A DNA stretch of 64,000 nt from Polycladidibacter hongkongensis (GTDB lineage Bacteria > Pseudomonadota > Alphaproteobacteria > Rhizobiales > Stappiaceae). Positions 8,367-17,890 of the stretch are shown here, one piece after another. A program made the translations under genes and the position numbers. How positions within the stretch are numbered: the stretch's first letter is position 1; each line of letters begins with the position of its first letter. The DNA is taken from assembly GCF_001561995.1 (NCBI RefSeq), contig NZ_LLWC01000024.1, positions 186,001 to 250,000 of the forward strand, in the 5' to 3' direction. The notes under the pieces were generated by a model. That model saw only the letters and a list, made by a program, of their open reading frames with translations, did not search any database and had not been told where the DNA came from.

Positions 8367-9496
8367 CCAGCTTTGCTGCAGCACCTAAGCAAAAAATCCC
8401 AGCCGTTATCATCACCGGTTTTCTAGGGGCGGGGAAAACAACACTCGTTCGTAACCTTTTGAGAAAGGCGCAGGGCAAACGCATTGCGTTGATTGTCAAT
8501 GAATTTGGCGAGATGGGCTTTGATGGCTCGCTGGTGAATGGCTGTGCGGATCCGGAGTGTAGCGCCGAGGAGGTGGTGGAGCTGGCCAACGGGTGCATAT
8601 GTTGCACTGTGGCTGATGATTTCCTGCCAACTATGGAAATGCTGTTGGCGCGGGATCCGGCACCTGAAGTGATTGTTATCGAAACCTCCGGTCTGGCTTT
8701 GCCGCAGCCGTTGGTGCGGGCGTTTAACTGGCCCACGGTGAAGCCACTGGTGAGTGTTGATAGTGTGGTCAGTGTGGTGGATACGCCTGCGGTGCTTGCT
8801 GGCGGCGTTGTGAGTGACAGGGCGGCGTTGGAGAGCCAGAGGCTGGCTGACGAGGCGCTAGATCACGAGAGCCCGATTGAGGAGCTGTTTGCCGATCAGC
8901 TGACCTGTGCGGATCTGGTGGTGCTGAACAAAGCTGATCTTGTGGATGGGCAGGGGCTGGCGCAAGTCAAGGCGCAATTGACGCCGCGCCTGCGTGAGGC
9001 TGTTGAGGTGGTGAGTGCCCATGGTGGCGAGTTGGCGCTTGAGGTGCTATTGGGGCGTGATGCGGCGGCAGAGGATGATATGGCGCAGCGGCTTTCCGCA
9101 CATGAGGCAGCGCATGAATCGGCACAGACAAAAGTACATCACCAAGCAGACGGGCATAGCCACGGCCATCATCACGATCACGACCACCACCATCATCACA
9201 GTCATTCGCATGATGATTTCACCAGCTCTGTGGTGGCGGCCAAAAGCTTTGCCAGCTTGAGGGACGTTGAGGCACAGGTTGCCAAGGCAATGGCTGTTGC
9301 TGGTGTGCTGCGTATCAAGGGGGTGGTGCGCATTGAAGGCAAGGGCGCGCCGGCCATGGTGCAGGCGGTTGGGCCGCGTGTGGAGGTCTGGTTTGCGGCT
9401 GGCAGCGAAATGGCGAAGCAGCTGGTGGTGATCGGGCTTGCCGGTTTTGATCTGGCTGCAGTGAAAGACCATATTGGTGCAGCGGTAAAGGCCTAG
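8363..9496 (+). CDS. cobW: Cobalamin biosynthesis GTPase CobW
   Basis: A COG0523-family G3E GTPase (377 aa) thought to deliver cobalt for corrin metallation. It shows the Walker A loop GFLGAGKT (about 19-26), the metal-binding CxCC motif in NGCICC (Cys78, Cys80, Cys81), ETSGLALP, and NKAD for guanine recognition (about 189-192). A striking histidine-rich stretch at residues 259-283 has 15 His in 25 positions and probably acts as a metal buffer. A CobW C-terminal domain follows. It overlaps cobU by four bases and sits six bases before cobN, the chelatase it would serve. Confidence 0.95.
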   Translation: MTSFAAAPKQKIPAVIITGFLGAGKTTLVRNLLRKAQGKRIALIVNEFGEMGFDGSLVNGCADPECSAEEVVELANGCICCTVADDFLPTMEMLLARDPAPEVIVIETSGLALPQPLVRAFNWPTVKPLVSVDSVVSVVDTPAVLAGGVVSDRAALESQRLADEALDHESPIEELFADQLTCADLVVLNKADLVDGQGLAQVKAQLTPRLREAVEVVSAHGGELALEVLLGRDAAAEDDMAQRLSAHEAAHESAQTKVHHQADGHSHGHHHDHDHHHHHSHSHDDFTSSVVAAKSFASLRDVEAQVAKAMAVAGVLRIKGVVRIEGKGAPAMVQAVGPRVEVWFAAGSEMAKQLVVIGLAGFDLAAVKDHIGAAVKA

Positions 9497-9502
9497 AACC
9501 TG

Positions 9503-12500
9503 ATGCATATATTGGCAGGCCAGACACGGCGTCTGGATGAGGGGGAAGAGGCGGTTGATCTGTCTCAGTCCCCCGCGGATGTGCTGTTCTTAAGTGCGGC
9601 TGATACGGAGCTTGCGGGGCTTGATGCTGCTTATGCGCAGCTGGGGGCAGAGGCGGCGGGTTTTAGTTTGCGTCTGGCATCGCAGCTGGCTTTGTCGCAC
9701 CCTTATTCGGTTGATCTTTATCTGGAGCAGACGGTTGCGGGCTCGCGCCTTGTGGTGGTGCGGCTTTTGGGCGGGGCTGAGTATTGGCGCTATGGCGTTG
9801 AACGGCTTGGCGCGATGGCTGCGGCGGGAGATATCCAGCTGGTTTTGCTGCCCGGCGATGACAAGTGGGATGACGAGCTTGCCCGTCTCTCCAGTGTTGA
9901 TGATGGGGCTTATCGCGCGCTTTGGCAGTATCTGGTTGAGGGAGGGCCTGAAAATTTTGCCGGAGCGCTTCGCTATGCCGCGTATCTGGCCGGATGCATT
10001 AAGGGGGAGCCTGCCCCGGCGCGGCCCTTGCCAAAGGCCGGGCTTTACCTGCGCGGGCAGGCCTTGCCAACGCTGGGCGATCTTAAGGCGAGCTGGCAGG
10101 AGGGGCGACCCGTTGCGGCGCTGGTGTTTTATCGCGCGCTTTATCAAAGCGGCGCGCTGGCTCCTGTGGATGCCTTGGTGGCGGAGCTGCGGGCGCAAGG
10201 GGTGAATGCCCTGCCGGTCTTCGTGGCGAGCCTCAAGCAGGCAGAGTGCGCGGCGGTGGTGCGCGAAGTGTTTGCACAAGTGCCGCCTGATGTGGTGCTG
10301 AATGCAAGTGCGTTTGCGCTGTCCAAGGCCGGAATGAAGCATGAGCCGACTTTGCTTGATGCCCCCGGGGCGCCGGTGTTGCAGGTGATTTTCTCTTCCT
10401 CCTCAAGGCAGGGGTGGGAGGAGAGCGACCAGGGGCTATCCTCGCGGGATCTGGCCATGCATGTGGTGTTGCCGGAGCTGGACGGACGCCTGCTTACCCG
10501 GGCTTTGTCGTTTAAGGAGGAGGCCCCACGCAGCGAGGCAACGCAGTTTACGCCGGTGGATTTTGTGCCGGTGGCGGATCGGGTGGCATTTGTTGCGGAA
10601 TTGGCGGCGCGCTGGGCGCGGCTGCGGCACCAAAGCGTAGCCGAGCGGAAAAGTGCGCTGGTGCTTGCAAACTACCCAAACAAAGATGGGCGCATGGCCA
10701 ATGGGGTCGGGCTTGATACACCTGCATCTTGCTGTGAGCTGCTTGGTGCGATGGGGGTGGCCGGCTATGATGTGAGCGGTGCACCTGCCCATAGCGCGCA
10801 GTTGATGGAGCTGCTGTTGCAAGGGCCAACCAACGCACTGGCGCAAAGGCAGGGTCGGCAAGGGGGGCAGGTGCTGCCATTGGCGCAATATGAGCGCTGC
10901 TTTGCACAGTTGTCGCAACCCGTGCAAGCGGCGGTGGTGGCGCGCTGGGGCGCTCCGACGGATGACCCTTATCTGGAGGGGCAGGGACGCGCGGCCGGTT
11001 TCCGTTTGGCGCTGCATCGCTTTGGTAACACCTTTGTGGGCGTGCAGCCGGCGCGCGGTTATAATATTGACCCCAAGGAGACCTATCACGATCCGGATCT
11101 GGTGCCGCCGCACAATTATTTTGCTTGGTACTTTTATTTGCGCTTTGTGGCCGGGGTGGATGTGGTTGTGCATTTGGGCAAGCATGGCAATCTGGAATGG
11201 TTGCCGGGCAAGGCATTGGCGCTTTCGCAAGAGTGCTTCCCCGAGGCTGTGCTGGGGCCGCTTCCCAATCTTTATCCGTTTATTGTGAATGATCCGGGCG
11301 AAGGGGCGCAGGCGAAACGCCGTCTTGGGTCTGTGATTGTTGATCATTTGACACCGCCGCTCACACGGGCGGAGAGTTATGGTGCGGCCAGCGAGTTAGA
11401 AACCTTGCTGGATGAGTATTACTTGGCCAGCGGGGTGGATGCGCGGCGCATGAAAGTGCTGGGGCAGGAGATTCTTGCCTGCGCAACGCGCCATGGGCTG
11501 GATAAAGACATCGGCCTTGAGGCGGGTATGAGCGAAGAAACGCAGCTGGCCCGGCTGGATGCACATCTTTGCGATTTAAAAGAGCTGCAAATCCGCGATG
11601 GTTTGCATGTGCTGGGGCGCTCGCCGGAGGGCGAGCAGCGGCGGGACTTTTTGCTGGCTCTTTCACGTGTTCCGCGAGGGCAATCTGTGTGCGATCAGAG
11701 TCTGTTACGGGCGTTTGCTGAGGATTTGAATCTGGAAGGATTTGACCCGCTGGACTGCGCCTTTGAAAGGCCGTGGGACGGGCCGCGGCCGCAAATTCTG
11801 TCGCAGCTCAGCGATGCGCCGTGGCGACACTGCGGCGATACGGTTGAGCGGCTGGAGCTGCTTGGCATTGCGCTGCTTGATGGGGCGGTGCGCTTGCCGG
11901 AGGGCTTCACAAACTCCAAGGCGGTGCTTGAGGATGTGCTCGGCCGCTTGGGGCCAGATGTTGATGCGAGCGGCGCGCAAGAGATTGCCTCCTGCCTTGC
12001 GGGGCTTGGGGGGCAGTTTGTTGCCCCCGGGCCATCGGGCGCGCCGTCGCGCGGGCGGCCGGATGTGCTGCCAACGGGCCGGAACTTCTATTCGGTTGAT
12101 GTGCGGGCGGTGCCAACGCAGACCGCATGGCAGCTGGGTGCGCGTTCGGCCGAGGCGTTGGCACTGCGGCATTTCCAAGAGGAAGGTGAGTGGCCGCAAG
12201 GGCTGGTGCTTTCTTGTTGGGGTACGGCAAATATGCGTACGGGCGGCGACGATATTGCGCAGGCGATGGCGCTTATTGGCGCGCGGCCGGTGTGGGAGGT
12301 TGCCTCAGGGCGGGTGAGCGGCTTTGAGGTGATGTCCTTGAGCGAATTGAAGCGCCCGCGGGTTGATGTAACCTTGCGGATTTCCGGGTTCTTCCGCGAC
12401 GCGTTTCCTCAGTTGATCACCCTGTTTGACAAGGCGGTGCGGGCGATTGCGGCTCTGGACGAACCGGACAGCGCCAACCCGCTGATGGTGCGCGTCCGTG

Positions 12501-13267
12501 AGCAGGCGGCGCAGCTGGAGGGCGCGGGCCTGAGCCGGCAAGAGGCGCAAAAACGGGCAGCGTACCGGGTGTATGGCAGTAAGCCGGGGGCCTATGGTGC
12601 CGGTTTGCAGGCGCTTATTGATGAAGGGATCTGGCAGGAGCGCTCTGATTTTGCCGAGGCGTTTCTTGCTTGGGGTGGTTATGCTTACGGGCTTGATGCG
12701 CAAGGGACGGAGCTGCGCGATGATTTCAAGCAGCGGCTAGCTCATGTGGATGGCGTGGTGCATAATCAGGATAATCGCGAGCATGACCTGCTTGATTCCG
12801 ATGATTACTACCAGTTTGAAGGGGGGCTTGCGGCAACGGTGGAGACCTTGCGCGGGTCGGCGCCGCAGGTTTACCATAATGATCACTCGCGCCCCGAGCG
12901 CCCGGTAGTGCGCACGCTGTCGGAGGAAATCGGCCGCGTGGTGCGTGGCCGTGCGGCCAACCCCAAATGGATCGCGGGGGTGATGCGGCACGGTTACAAG
13001 GGGGCGTTTGAAATGGCGGCCAGCCTTGACTACCTGTTTGCCTTTGCCGCCACAACGCAAGCGGTGCAGGGGCACCATTTCGACCAACTCTATGGCGCCT
13101 ATATCGAAGATGAAGCGGTGCAAGAGTTTTTGCGGCAGGTTAACCCGGCGGCGCTGATGGAAATGGTACTAAGATTTATGGAGGCACAAGAGCGCGGCCT
13201 TTGGGTTTCGCGGCGCAACAGTGCTTATAGTGACTTGCAGAGACTGAAAGCGGCGCTGGCAGCTTGA
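9503..13267 (+). CDS. cobN: Aerobic cobaltochelatase large subunit CobN
   Basis: The 1254-aa catalytic subunit of the ATP-dependent CobNST cobaltochelatase, which inserts Co2+ into hydrogenobyrinic acid a,c-diamide in the cytoplasm. Length and the family segments (HLGKHGNLEWLPGKA around residues 556-570, and GYKGAFEMAASLDYLFA near the C-terminus) match CobN and not magnesium chelatase BchH, given the B12 setting. It starts at ATG 9503, six bases after cobW. The partners CobS and CobT are not in this window and must lie elsewhere. Its presence shows the aerobic (late cobalt insertion) pathway. Confidence 0.96.
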   Translation: MHILAGQTRRLDEGEEAVDLSQSPADVLFLSAADTELAGLDAAYAQLGAEAAGFSLRLASQLALSHPYSVDLYLEQTVAGSRLVVVRLLGGAEYWRYGVERLGAMAAAGDIQLVLLPGDDKWDDELARLSSVDDGAYRALWQYLVEGGPENFAGALRYAAYLAGCIKGEPAPARPLPKAGLYLRGQALPTLGDLKASWQEGRPVAALVFYRALYQSGALAPVDALVAELRAQGVNALPVFVASLKQAECAAVVREVFAQVPPDVVLNASAFALSKAGMKHEPTLLDAPGAPVLQVIFSSSSRQGWEESDQGLSSRDLAMHVVLPELDGRLLTRALSFKEEAPRSEATQFTPVDFVPVADRVAFVAELAARWARLRHQSVAERKSALVLANYPNKDGRMANGVGLDTPASCCELLGAMGVAGYDVSGAPAHSAQLMELLLQGPTNALAQRQGRQGGQVLPLAQYERCFAQLSQPVQAAVVARWGAPTDDPYLEGQGRAAGFRLALHRFGNTFVGVQPARGYNIDPKETYHDPDLVPPHNYFAWYFYLRFVAGVDVVVHLGKHGNLEWLPGKALALSQECFPEAVLGPLPNLYPFIVNDPGEGAQAKRRLGSVIVDHLTPPLTRAESYGAASELETLLDEYYLASGVDARRMKVLGQEILACATRHGLDKDIGLEAGMSEETQLARLDAHLCDLKELQIRDGLHVLGRSPEGEQRRDFLLALSRVPRGQSVCDQSLLRAFAEDLNLEGFDPLDCAFERPWDGPRPQILSQLSDAPWRHCGDTVERLELLGIALLDGAVRLPEGFTNSKAVLEDVLGRLGPDVDASGAQEIASCLAGLGGQFVAPGPSGAPSRGRPDVLPTGRNFYSVDVRAVPTQTAWQLGARSAEALALRHFQEEGEWPQGLVLSCWGTANMRTGGDDIAQAMALIGARPVWEVASGRVSGFEVMSLSELKRPRVDVTLRISGFFRDAFPQLITLFDKAVRAIAALDEPDSANPLMVRVREQAAQLEGAGLSRQEAQKRAAYRVYGSKPGAYGAGLQALIDEGIWQERSDFAEAFLAWGGYAYGLDAQGTELRDDFKQRLAHVDGVVHNQDNREHDLLDSDDYYQFEGGLAATVETLRGSAPQVYHNDHSRPERPVVRTLSEEIGRVVRGRAANPKWIAGVMRHGYKGAFEMAASLDYLFAFAATTQAVQGHHFDQLYGAYIEDEAVQEFLRQVNPAALMEMVLRFMEAQERGLWVSRRNSAYSDLQRLKAALAA

Positions 13268-13294
13268 TGGCTTTGACAGGACGGAGGGATACGG

Positions 13295-13924
13295 ATGGTT
13301 GAGAAGGCTCAATTGAGCGAGGCGGAGCTGGATGCGCGCCACGCAGAGAAAATGCGCAAGAAAAAAGCAGCGCGTGACAAGATTATGGCGACAAAGACCA
13401 TCGAAAAGGGCCTGCTCATTGTGCATACGGGCAAGGGCAAGGGCAAATCGACCGCCGGATTTGGCATGGTGTTTCGCTCGCTTGGCCATGGGCACAAGGT
13501 TGCAGTGGTGCAGTTTGTGAAGGGGCGCATTGATACCGGCGAGCGGCTGGCGCTGCAGCGTTTTGATGATCTGGTGACCATCAAGCGCATGGGCGAGGGC
13601 TTCACTTGGGAAACACAGGATCGCCAGCGGGATATTGCGGCAGCGCGCGAGGCATGGGATGCGGCCAAAGAGCTGATCCTGTCGCGTGAGCACAATCTGG
13701 TGCTGTGTGACGAGCTGAATATCGTGCTGCGCTATGACTACATTCCCATTGACGAGGTGGTGTCATTCCTACGCGATGAAAAGCCGGAGGATGTACACGT
13801 GATTGTTACCGGGCGCAATGCCAAGGACGAGCTGGTGGAGATTGCGGATCTGGTGACCGATATGACGCAGATCAAGCATCCGTTCCGTTCTGGGGTGAAG
13901 CCGCAGGAAGGGATCGAGTTTTAG
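13295..13924 (+). CDS. cobO: Cob(I)yrinic acid a,c-diamide adenosyltransferase
   Basis: CobA/CobO-type corrinoid adenosyltransferase (209 aa) that attaches the 5'-deoxyadenosyl ligand to cobalt. The P-loop GKGKGKST is at about 47-54, and VQFVKG and LCDELNIVLRYDY follow as in the family. A charged N-terminal helix (residues 1-30) precedes the fold. GGAGG sits nine bases before the ATG at 13295. It lies 27 bases after cobN and should be read in the same riboswitch-controlled transcript. Confidence 0.95.
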   Translation: MVEKAQLSEAELDARHAEKMRKKKAARDKIMATKTIEKGLLIVHTGKGKGKSTAGFGMVFRSLGHGHKVAVVQFVKGRIDTGERLALQRFDDLVTIKRMGEGFTWETQDRQRDIAAAREAWDAAKELILSREHNLVLCDELNIVLRYDYIPIDEVVSFLRDEKPEDVHVIVTGRNAKDELVEIADLVTDMTQIKHPFRSGVKPQEGIEF

Positions 13925-13973
13925 AGGCGGCGCTCTGGCAATGTTCTGGCGGCGTGGCTGAGGGAGATGGCAA

Positions 13974-14306
13974 ATGAGGCTGTTTGATGCGAGGTTGCGC
14001 ACGGCCACACGCTCCCATGCGGAGTTGGTGCGCCGCTATGAGCTGTGGCGCACGGTGATCGAGTTTTTGGCCGCGCTGTTGTTTGTGGTGGGCAGCGTGT
14101 TCTTCTTTTATGATGCGCTGCTGTTTGCTGGCACGTGGTTGTTTTTGATCGGCTCGATCCTTTTTGGAGTGCGGCCTTGCGTGCGGTTGCTGCTGGAATT
14201 GCATTTGCTGCGGCTTGATGTGCCTAAGGAGTTTCGCCCGCTTGGGCTTGAGGAGAGTGACAGGGCAGATGACGCAGGGCATAGGGGCTCAGAACATAGG
14301 GGCTAA
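13974..14306 (+). CDS. YrhK-domain small membrane protein
   Basis: A 110-aa protein with two closely spaced hydrophobic helices (about residues 30-48 and 52-68) and the Tyr-Glu-Leu-Trp-Arg plus FGVRP segments that I associate with YrhK-like domains. The function of the family is not known. GGGAG lies seven bases before the ATG at 13974. Its 3' end overlaps the start of cobQ by 38 bases, so it is firmly inside the cob operon. A role in cobalt or corrinoid handling at the membrane is only suggested by position. The last 20 residues are shared in DNA with the cobQ start and are probably unconstrained. Confidence 0.75.
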   Translation: MRLFDARLRTATRSHAELVRRYELWRTVIEFLAALLFVVGSVFFFYDALLFAGTWLFLIGSILFGVRPCVRLLLELHLLRLDVPKEFRPLGLEESDRADDAGHRGSEHRG

Positions 14307-15783
14307 AGGGCGACGCCCGGCATTGATGATTATGGGCACCGGCTCCAATGTGGGCAAGAGCGTGCTTGTGGCCGGGCTTGCGCGGGCTTATCGGCGGCGT
14401 GGGCTTAAGGTGATGCCATTCAAGCCGCAGAATATGTCGAATAATGCAGCGGTGTGTGCCGATGGCGGCGAGATTGGCCGGGCGCAAGCGGTGCAGGCGC
14501 AGGCTGCTGGGGTGCTTCCTAGCGTGCATATGAATCCGGTGCTTTTGAAGCCGGAAACGGATGTGGGCGCGCAAATCATTGTGCAGGGCAAGCGGTTTGG
14601 TACCTCGCGAGCGCGGGAGTATGGTAAGCAAAAAGCCAAGCTTCTTCCGTATGTTATGGAGAGTTTCTGCAAGATTGAATCATCTGCGGATCTGGTGCTT
14701 GTTGAGGGGGCGGGCTCGCCGGCTGAAGTAAACCTGCGCAGCGGAGATATTGCCAATATGGGCTTTGCCGAGGCGGCGGATTTACCTGTAGCATTGGTCG
14801 GCGATATTGATCGCGGCGGGGTGATCGCAGCCCTTGTGGGGACCTATGCGGTGCTTGAAAATATCGAGCGAAGTAGAATTAAATCTTTTATAATCAATAG
14901 GTTTAGGGGTGATCCTTCACTTTTTGATTCAGGCATTTCAGAGATTGATTCAAGAACAGGCTGGCGCTGTAGCGGCGTGGTTCCTTGGTTTGCGCAAGCA
15001 GCCGATTTACCGGCGGAGGATGCGCTCGATCTGGCCGGTGGGCATGGCACACAAGGTGTGGGAGGCGCGGTCAAGGTCGCTGTGCCGGTGATCAGCCGAA
15101 TTGCGAATTTTGATGATCTTGACCCGCTACGGTTGGAACCAGCAGTAGACTTGGCTTTAATTCAGCCGGGTGAGGTTTTACCTGCGGATGCGGATCTGGT
15201 GTTGTTGCCGGGCAGTAAATCCACCATAGGGGATTTGGCGTTTTTTCGGGCGCAGGGCTGGGATGTGGATTTGGCAGGCCATGTGCGTCGGGGCGGCAAG
15301 GTGCTGGGGATATGCGGCGGCTACCAGATGCTGGGCATGCGTATTCACGATCCTGAGGGGCTTGAGGGTGCCGCGAGTACGGTTGCCGGGCTTGGGCTGC
15401 TTGACGTTGAGACTGTGCTTGCACCTGAGAAAACCGTCGTGGCGCGGCAGGGCGTGGCTCCGGCGTATGCTGCACAGGTGCGTGGCTACGAGATACATCT
15501 GGGGCGCACGGACGGGGCAGATTGTGCAAGGCCGTTTTTGCAGCTAGAGGGCGCTGGGGCCGACGGGGCTATGAGTGCAAGCGGTCAAGTGATGGGGACT
15601 TATTTGCACGGCTTGTTTGGTAGTGACGCGTTCCGATCTGAATTTTTGCGCGGTTTTGGCGCTGCTGCGCGCCTTGCCTATGAGGCGCGGGTTGAGCGCG
15701 CGCTGGACGCGCTGGCAGACCATCTTGAGGCGCATTTGGATCTTGATGGCTTGCTGGCGCTGGCGCAAAGCCGGTGCGGCTAG
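14269..15783 (+). CDS. cobQ: Adenosylcobyric acid synthase (glutamine-hydrolysing)
   Basis: A 504-aa amidotransferase that amidates the b, d, e and g side chains of adenosylcobyrinic acid diamide. The N-terminal dethiobiotin-synthetase-like domain begins with the P-loop GTGSNVGKS (about 23-31). The C-terminal class I glutaminase has the nucleophile Cys349 in [10 protein letters not shown] and the His447 of YLHGLF. The start at ATG 14269 gives the normal length; an in-frame start at 14164 would add 35 residues that only repeat the overlapping gene. A short AT-rich block at about 14865-14960 uses AGA, AGG, ATA and AAT codons unlike the rest. It meets cbiB convergently. Confidence 0.95.
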   Translation: MTQGIGAQNIGAKGRRPALMIMGTGSNVGKSVLVAGLARAYRRRGLKVMPFKPQNMSNNAAVCADGGEIGRAQAVQAQAAGVLPSVHMNPVLLKPETDVGAQIIVQGKRFGTSRAREYGKQKAKLLPYVMESFCKIESSADLVLVEGAGSPAEVNLRSGDIANMGFAEAADLPVALVGDIDRGGVIAALVGTYAVLENIERSRIKSFIINRFRGDPSLFDSGISEIDSRTGWRCSGVVPWFAQAADLPAEDALDLAGGHGTQGVGGAVKVAVPVISRIANFDDLDPLRLEPAVDLALIQPGEVLPADADLVLLPGSKSTIGDLAFFRAQGWDVDLAGHVRRGGKVLGICGGYQMLGMRIHDPEGLEGAASTVAGLGLLDVETVLAPEKTVVARQGVAPAYAAQVRGYEIHLGRTDGADCARPFLQLEGAGADGAMSASGQVMGTYLHGLFGSDAFRSEFLRGFGAAARLAYEARVERALDALADHLEAHLDLDGLLALAQSRCG

Positions 15784-15805
15784 GGTGCCCTCTTTACAGG
15801 GCGCC
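15784..15805. terminator. Shared hairpin between convergent cobQ and cbiB
   Basis: GGTGCCCT and AGGGCGCC around a six-base loop directly follow the cobQ stop and overlap the end of cbiB on the other strand. With so little space, one structure would have to serve both transcripts. No T run is present, so termination is uncertain. Confidence 0.45.
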
Positions 15806-16765
15806 AAGCAGAACAATTAGGAAGAAAAACAGGGCGCCAGCGGCGGTGCAAAGGCGGATGGCGCGCTGAATGTGGTGGGGCGTTGCGGCTTTGCTGCCCC
15901 TTGCATTCATAAAGGGGTCCTCCACCTTGTAGCCATCATATTGACGGGGGCCAGCTAGGGCTATGTTCAAGCTGGCGGCCATGGCAGCTTCTGGCCAACC
16001 AGCGTTGGGCGAGCGGTGCTGCGTGGCGTCTTGCAACATAACTTTTAGGGCGTGTCGCGGGTTGCCGCCATCAACGGGTGCGCAAAGGCAGAAGGCAAGG
16101 CCGGTGAGCCGGGCAGGGATGAGATTAAGCAGATCATCAAGGCGGGCAGCGGCCCAGCCGTAATGCAGGTAGCGCTCGTTTTTATGGCCAATCATACTGT
16201 CGGCTGTGTTGATCAGCTTGTAAAACACAAGGCCGGGCAGGCCCGCGACGAGCAGCCAAAACAGCGGAGCGATGACGCCATCTGAATAGTTTTCCGCGCA
16301 AGATTCAATGGCCGCACGGCTGACTCCCGCCTCATCAAGAGTGTCGGGGTTGCGGCCTACAATCATGGCCACGGCTTGGCGCGCGCTCACAAGATCGCCG
16401 CTGCGAAGTGGAACATACACTGCACGTACGTGGCGTAGCAGGCTGTTTTGCGCAAGCAGTACGCTGGCAGGCAGCGCAAGCAGCCACGCGCTCCACGGGG
16501 CTTGGTAGGCGGCACAACTTAGCAGGGCTGTGGGCAGGGTAAACAGCACAATTAATAGGGTGAGATCGCGCAGGCCGCGCCATTTTCGCTGTTTGTCGGA
16601 AGTGGTGCCCGGCGCATTGCTGCGGGCTTCAAGCGCGCTGATCGCTTTACCAAAAAAGACGACCGGATGTGATAGACGCGACCACAGCCAGCGTGGCTCG
16701 CCAAATGCGGCATCAAGGATGAGTGCGAGGCAACATAGGGCGAAGATATCGGGCATTGGGAGCAT
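15794..16765 (-). CDS. cbiB: Adenosylcobinamide-phosphate synthase
   Basis: Integral membrane enzyme (323 aa; called CobD in the Pseudomonas naming) joining aminopropanol or its phosphate to adenosylcobyric acid. Several hydrophobic helices are visible, at about 3-17, 70-100, 160-180 and 300-320, along with family segments DAAFGEPRWLWSRLSHPVV near the start and ESCAENYSDGVIAPLFW around 152-168. It starts six bases after the stop of cobC on the same strand, forming a two-gene unit facing the main cob operon. No separate cobalamin riboswitch was seen upstream of this pair. Confidence 0.93.
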   Translation of the reverse strand: MLPMPDIFALCCLALILDAAFGEPRWLWSRLSHPVVFFGKAISALEARSNAPGTTSDKQRKWRGLRDLTLLIVLFTLPTALLSCAAYQAPWSAWLLALPASVLLAQNSLLRHVRAVYVPLRSGDLVSARQAVAMIVGRNPDTLDEAGVSRAAIESCAENYSDGVIAPLFWLLVAGLPGLVFYKLINTADSMIGHKNERYLHYGWAAARLDDLLNLIPARLTGLAFCLCAPVDGGNPRHALKVMLQDATQHRSPNAGWPEAAMAASLNIALAGPRQYDGYKVEDPFMNARGSKAATPHHIQRAIRLCTAAGALFFFLIVLLGAL

Positions 16766-16771
16766 GGCGGG

Positions 16772-17767
16772 TTAGCAGCCTTTCTCAAAACCGGCAAGCG
16801 CTTCGCCCAGTCGCGCAATCTTTGCGGTGTCTTTGGGTAGGCCAATGCGCAGCCAAGTTGCGTCATAATCGAAATGGCGTGTCCAGATATGCTGCTGTGC
16901 AAGGTGTCTGTGCAGCTGTTTGGCCTGTTGGTGTTCAATCAGGGTGAAGAGATTGGTGCTACCGATAATTCTCAACTGGTGCTGTTGCAGGCAAAGGTGC
17001 AGCTCTTTCGTGCGTTGGCGGAGCTTGTGGCGCATTTGATGCTGCCAGAGTGTGTCGCTCAGGGCCTTAGCGCCGATTTCTAGTGCGGGACCGGCGATGG
17101 CCCAGCTGCCAAGCTGTGCCTCCGCCGCCTTGCAGATTGCCGGACTGCCGATCAGAAACCCAAGGCGCAGGCCGGCAAGGCCAAAGAATTTACCGAAAGA
17201 TCGCAGCAATAACAGTGGAGCATCTACCACATAGGGTGCGAGGGAAAGCTCTGGTGCAAGATCTGTGTAAGCCTCGTCTACAAGAAGCATGGAGCCACTA
17301 GGGGATAGTGTGTTGGCGTGGGCGGCCAGTGCCTCCGGCTGGTGAATGCGGCCATCGGGATTGTTCGGATTGACCGTGATTTGCAGGGTTGGGCTTTGCG
17401 GTGTAGTGAGCTGGGCCGTGAGATGAACATCTCGCCCCGCTGCTCGCCAGCTCTCGGCATGGGAGGCGTAGGTTGGGCCGACTACCTCGACGCGCCTGAA
17501 CGGGAGGAGTTGTGGCAGCAACTGGATCAAGGCCTGAGTGCCGGACGCGGCAGCTATTCCGGCAGTTTGGGGCACTGCATAAGCCTGCCGGGCGGCGTGG
17601 AGTAGCTGTTGCTGTGCAACTTTTGTTGGCAAGTGCTGCCAAGCGGCGCCGGTGATGTTCGGGATCGGATAGGGGGTTGGATTGATGCCGGTGGACAGGT
17701 CGAGCCAGTCAGTTGTCTCACCGCCAAATGCCTTGATTGCAATTGAAATATCCCCGCCATGCAACAT
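16772..17767 (-). CDS. cobC: Threonine-phosphate decarboxylase, PLP-dependent
   Basis: A class I/II aminotransferase-fold enzyme (331 aa) expected to form (R)-1-amino-2-propanol phosphate from threonine phosphate for the cobalamin nucleotide loop. The PLP lysine is Lys193 in SFGKFFGLAG. Other PLP contacts include NPNNPDG (133-139) and Asp164 in VDEAYTD. The N-terminal HGGD and DLSTGINP segments are typical of CobC/CobD decarboxylases rather than of histidinol-phosphate transaminases. It is directly upstream of cbiB, whose substrate it makes. The ATG at 17767 is preceded by AGGGCACCAC. Confidence 0.93.
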   Translation of the reverse strand: MLHGGDISIAIKAFGGETTDWLDLSTGINPTPYPIPNITGAAWQHLPTKVAQQQLLHAARQAYAVPQTAGIAAASGTQALIQLLPQLLPFRRVEVVGPTYASHAESWRAAGRDVHLTAQLTTPQSPTLQITVNPNNPDGRIHQPEALAAHANTLSPSGSMLLVDEAYTDLAPELSLAPYVVDAPLLLLRSFGKFFGLAGLRLGFLIGSPAICKAAEAQLGSWAIAGPALEIGAKALSDTLWQHQMRHKLRQRTKELHLCLQQHQLRIIGSTNLFTLIEHQQAKQLHRHLAQQHIWTRHFDYDATWLRIGLPKDTAKIARLGEALAGFEKGC

Positions 17768-17890
17768 GTGTGGTGCCCTATTGATCTTTCCGTCTCGTTC
17801 CTACTTTAAGGCGCAGGGCAAATCAATCTGGATTGGGCGGGCGGCAGCGATTGAGCTGCTGCCGCCTTCATTAGGTAGGTAAGCAATTTG

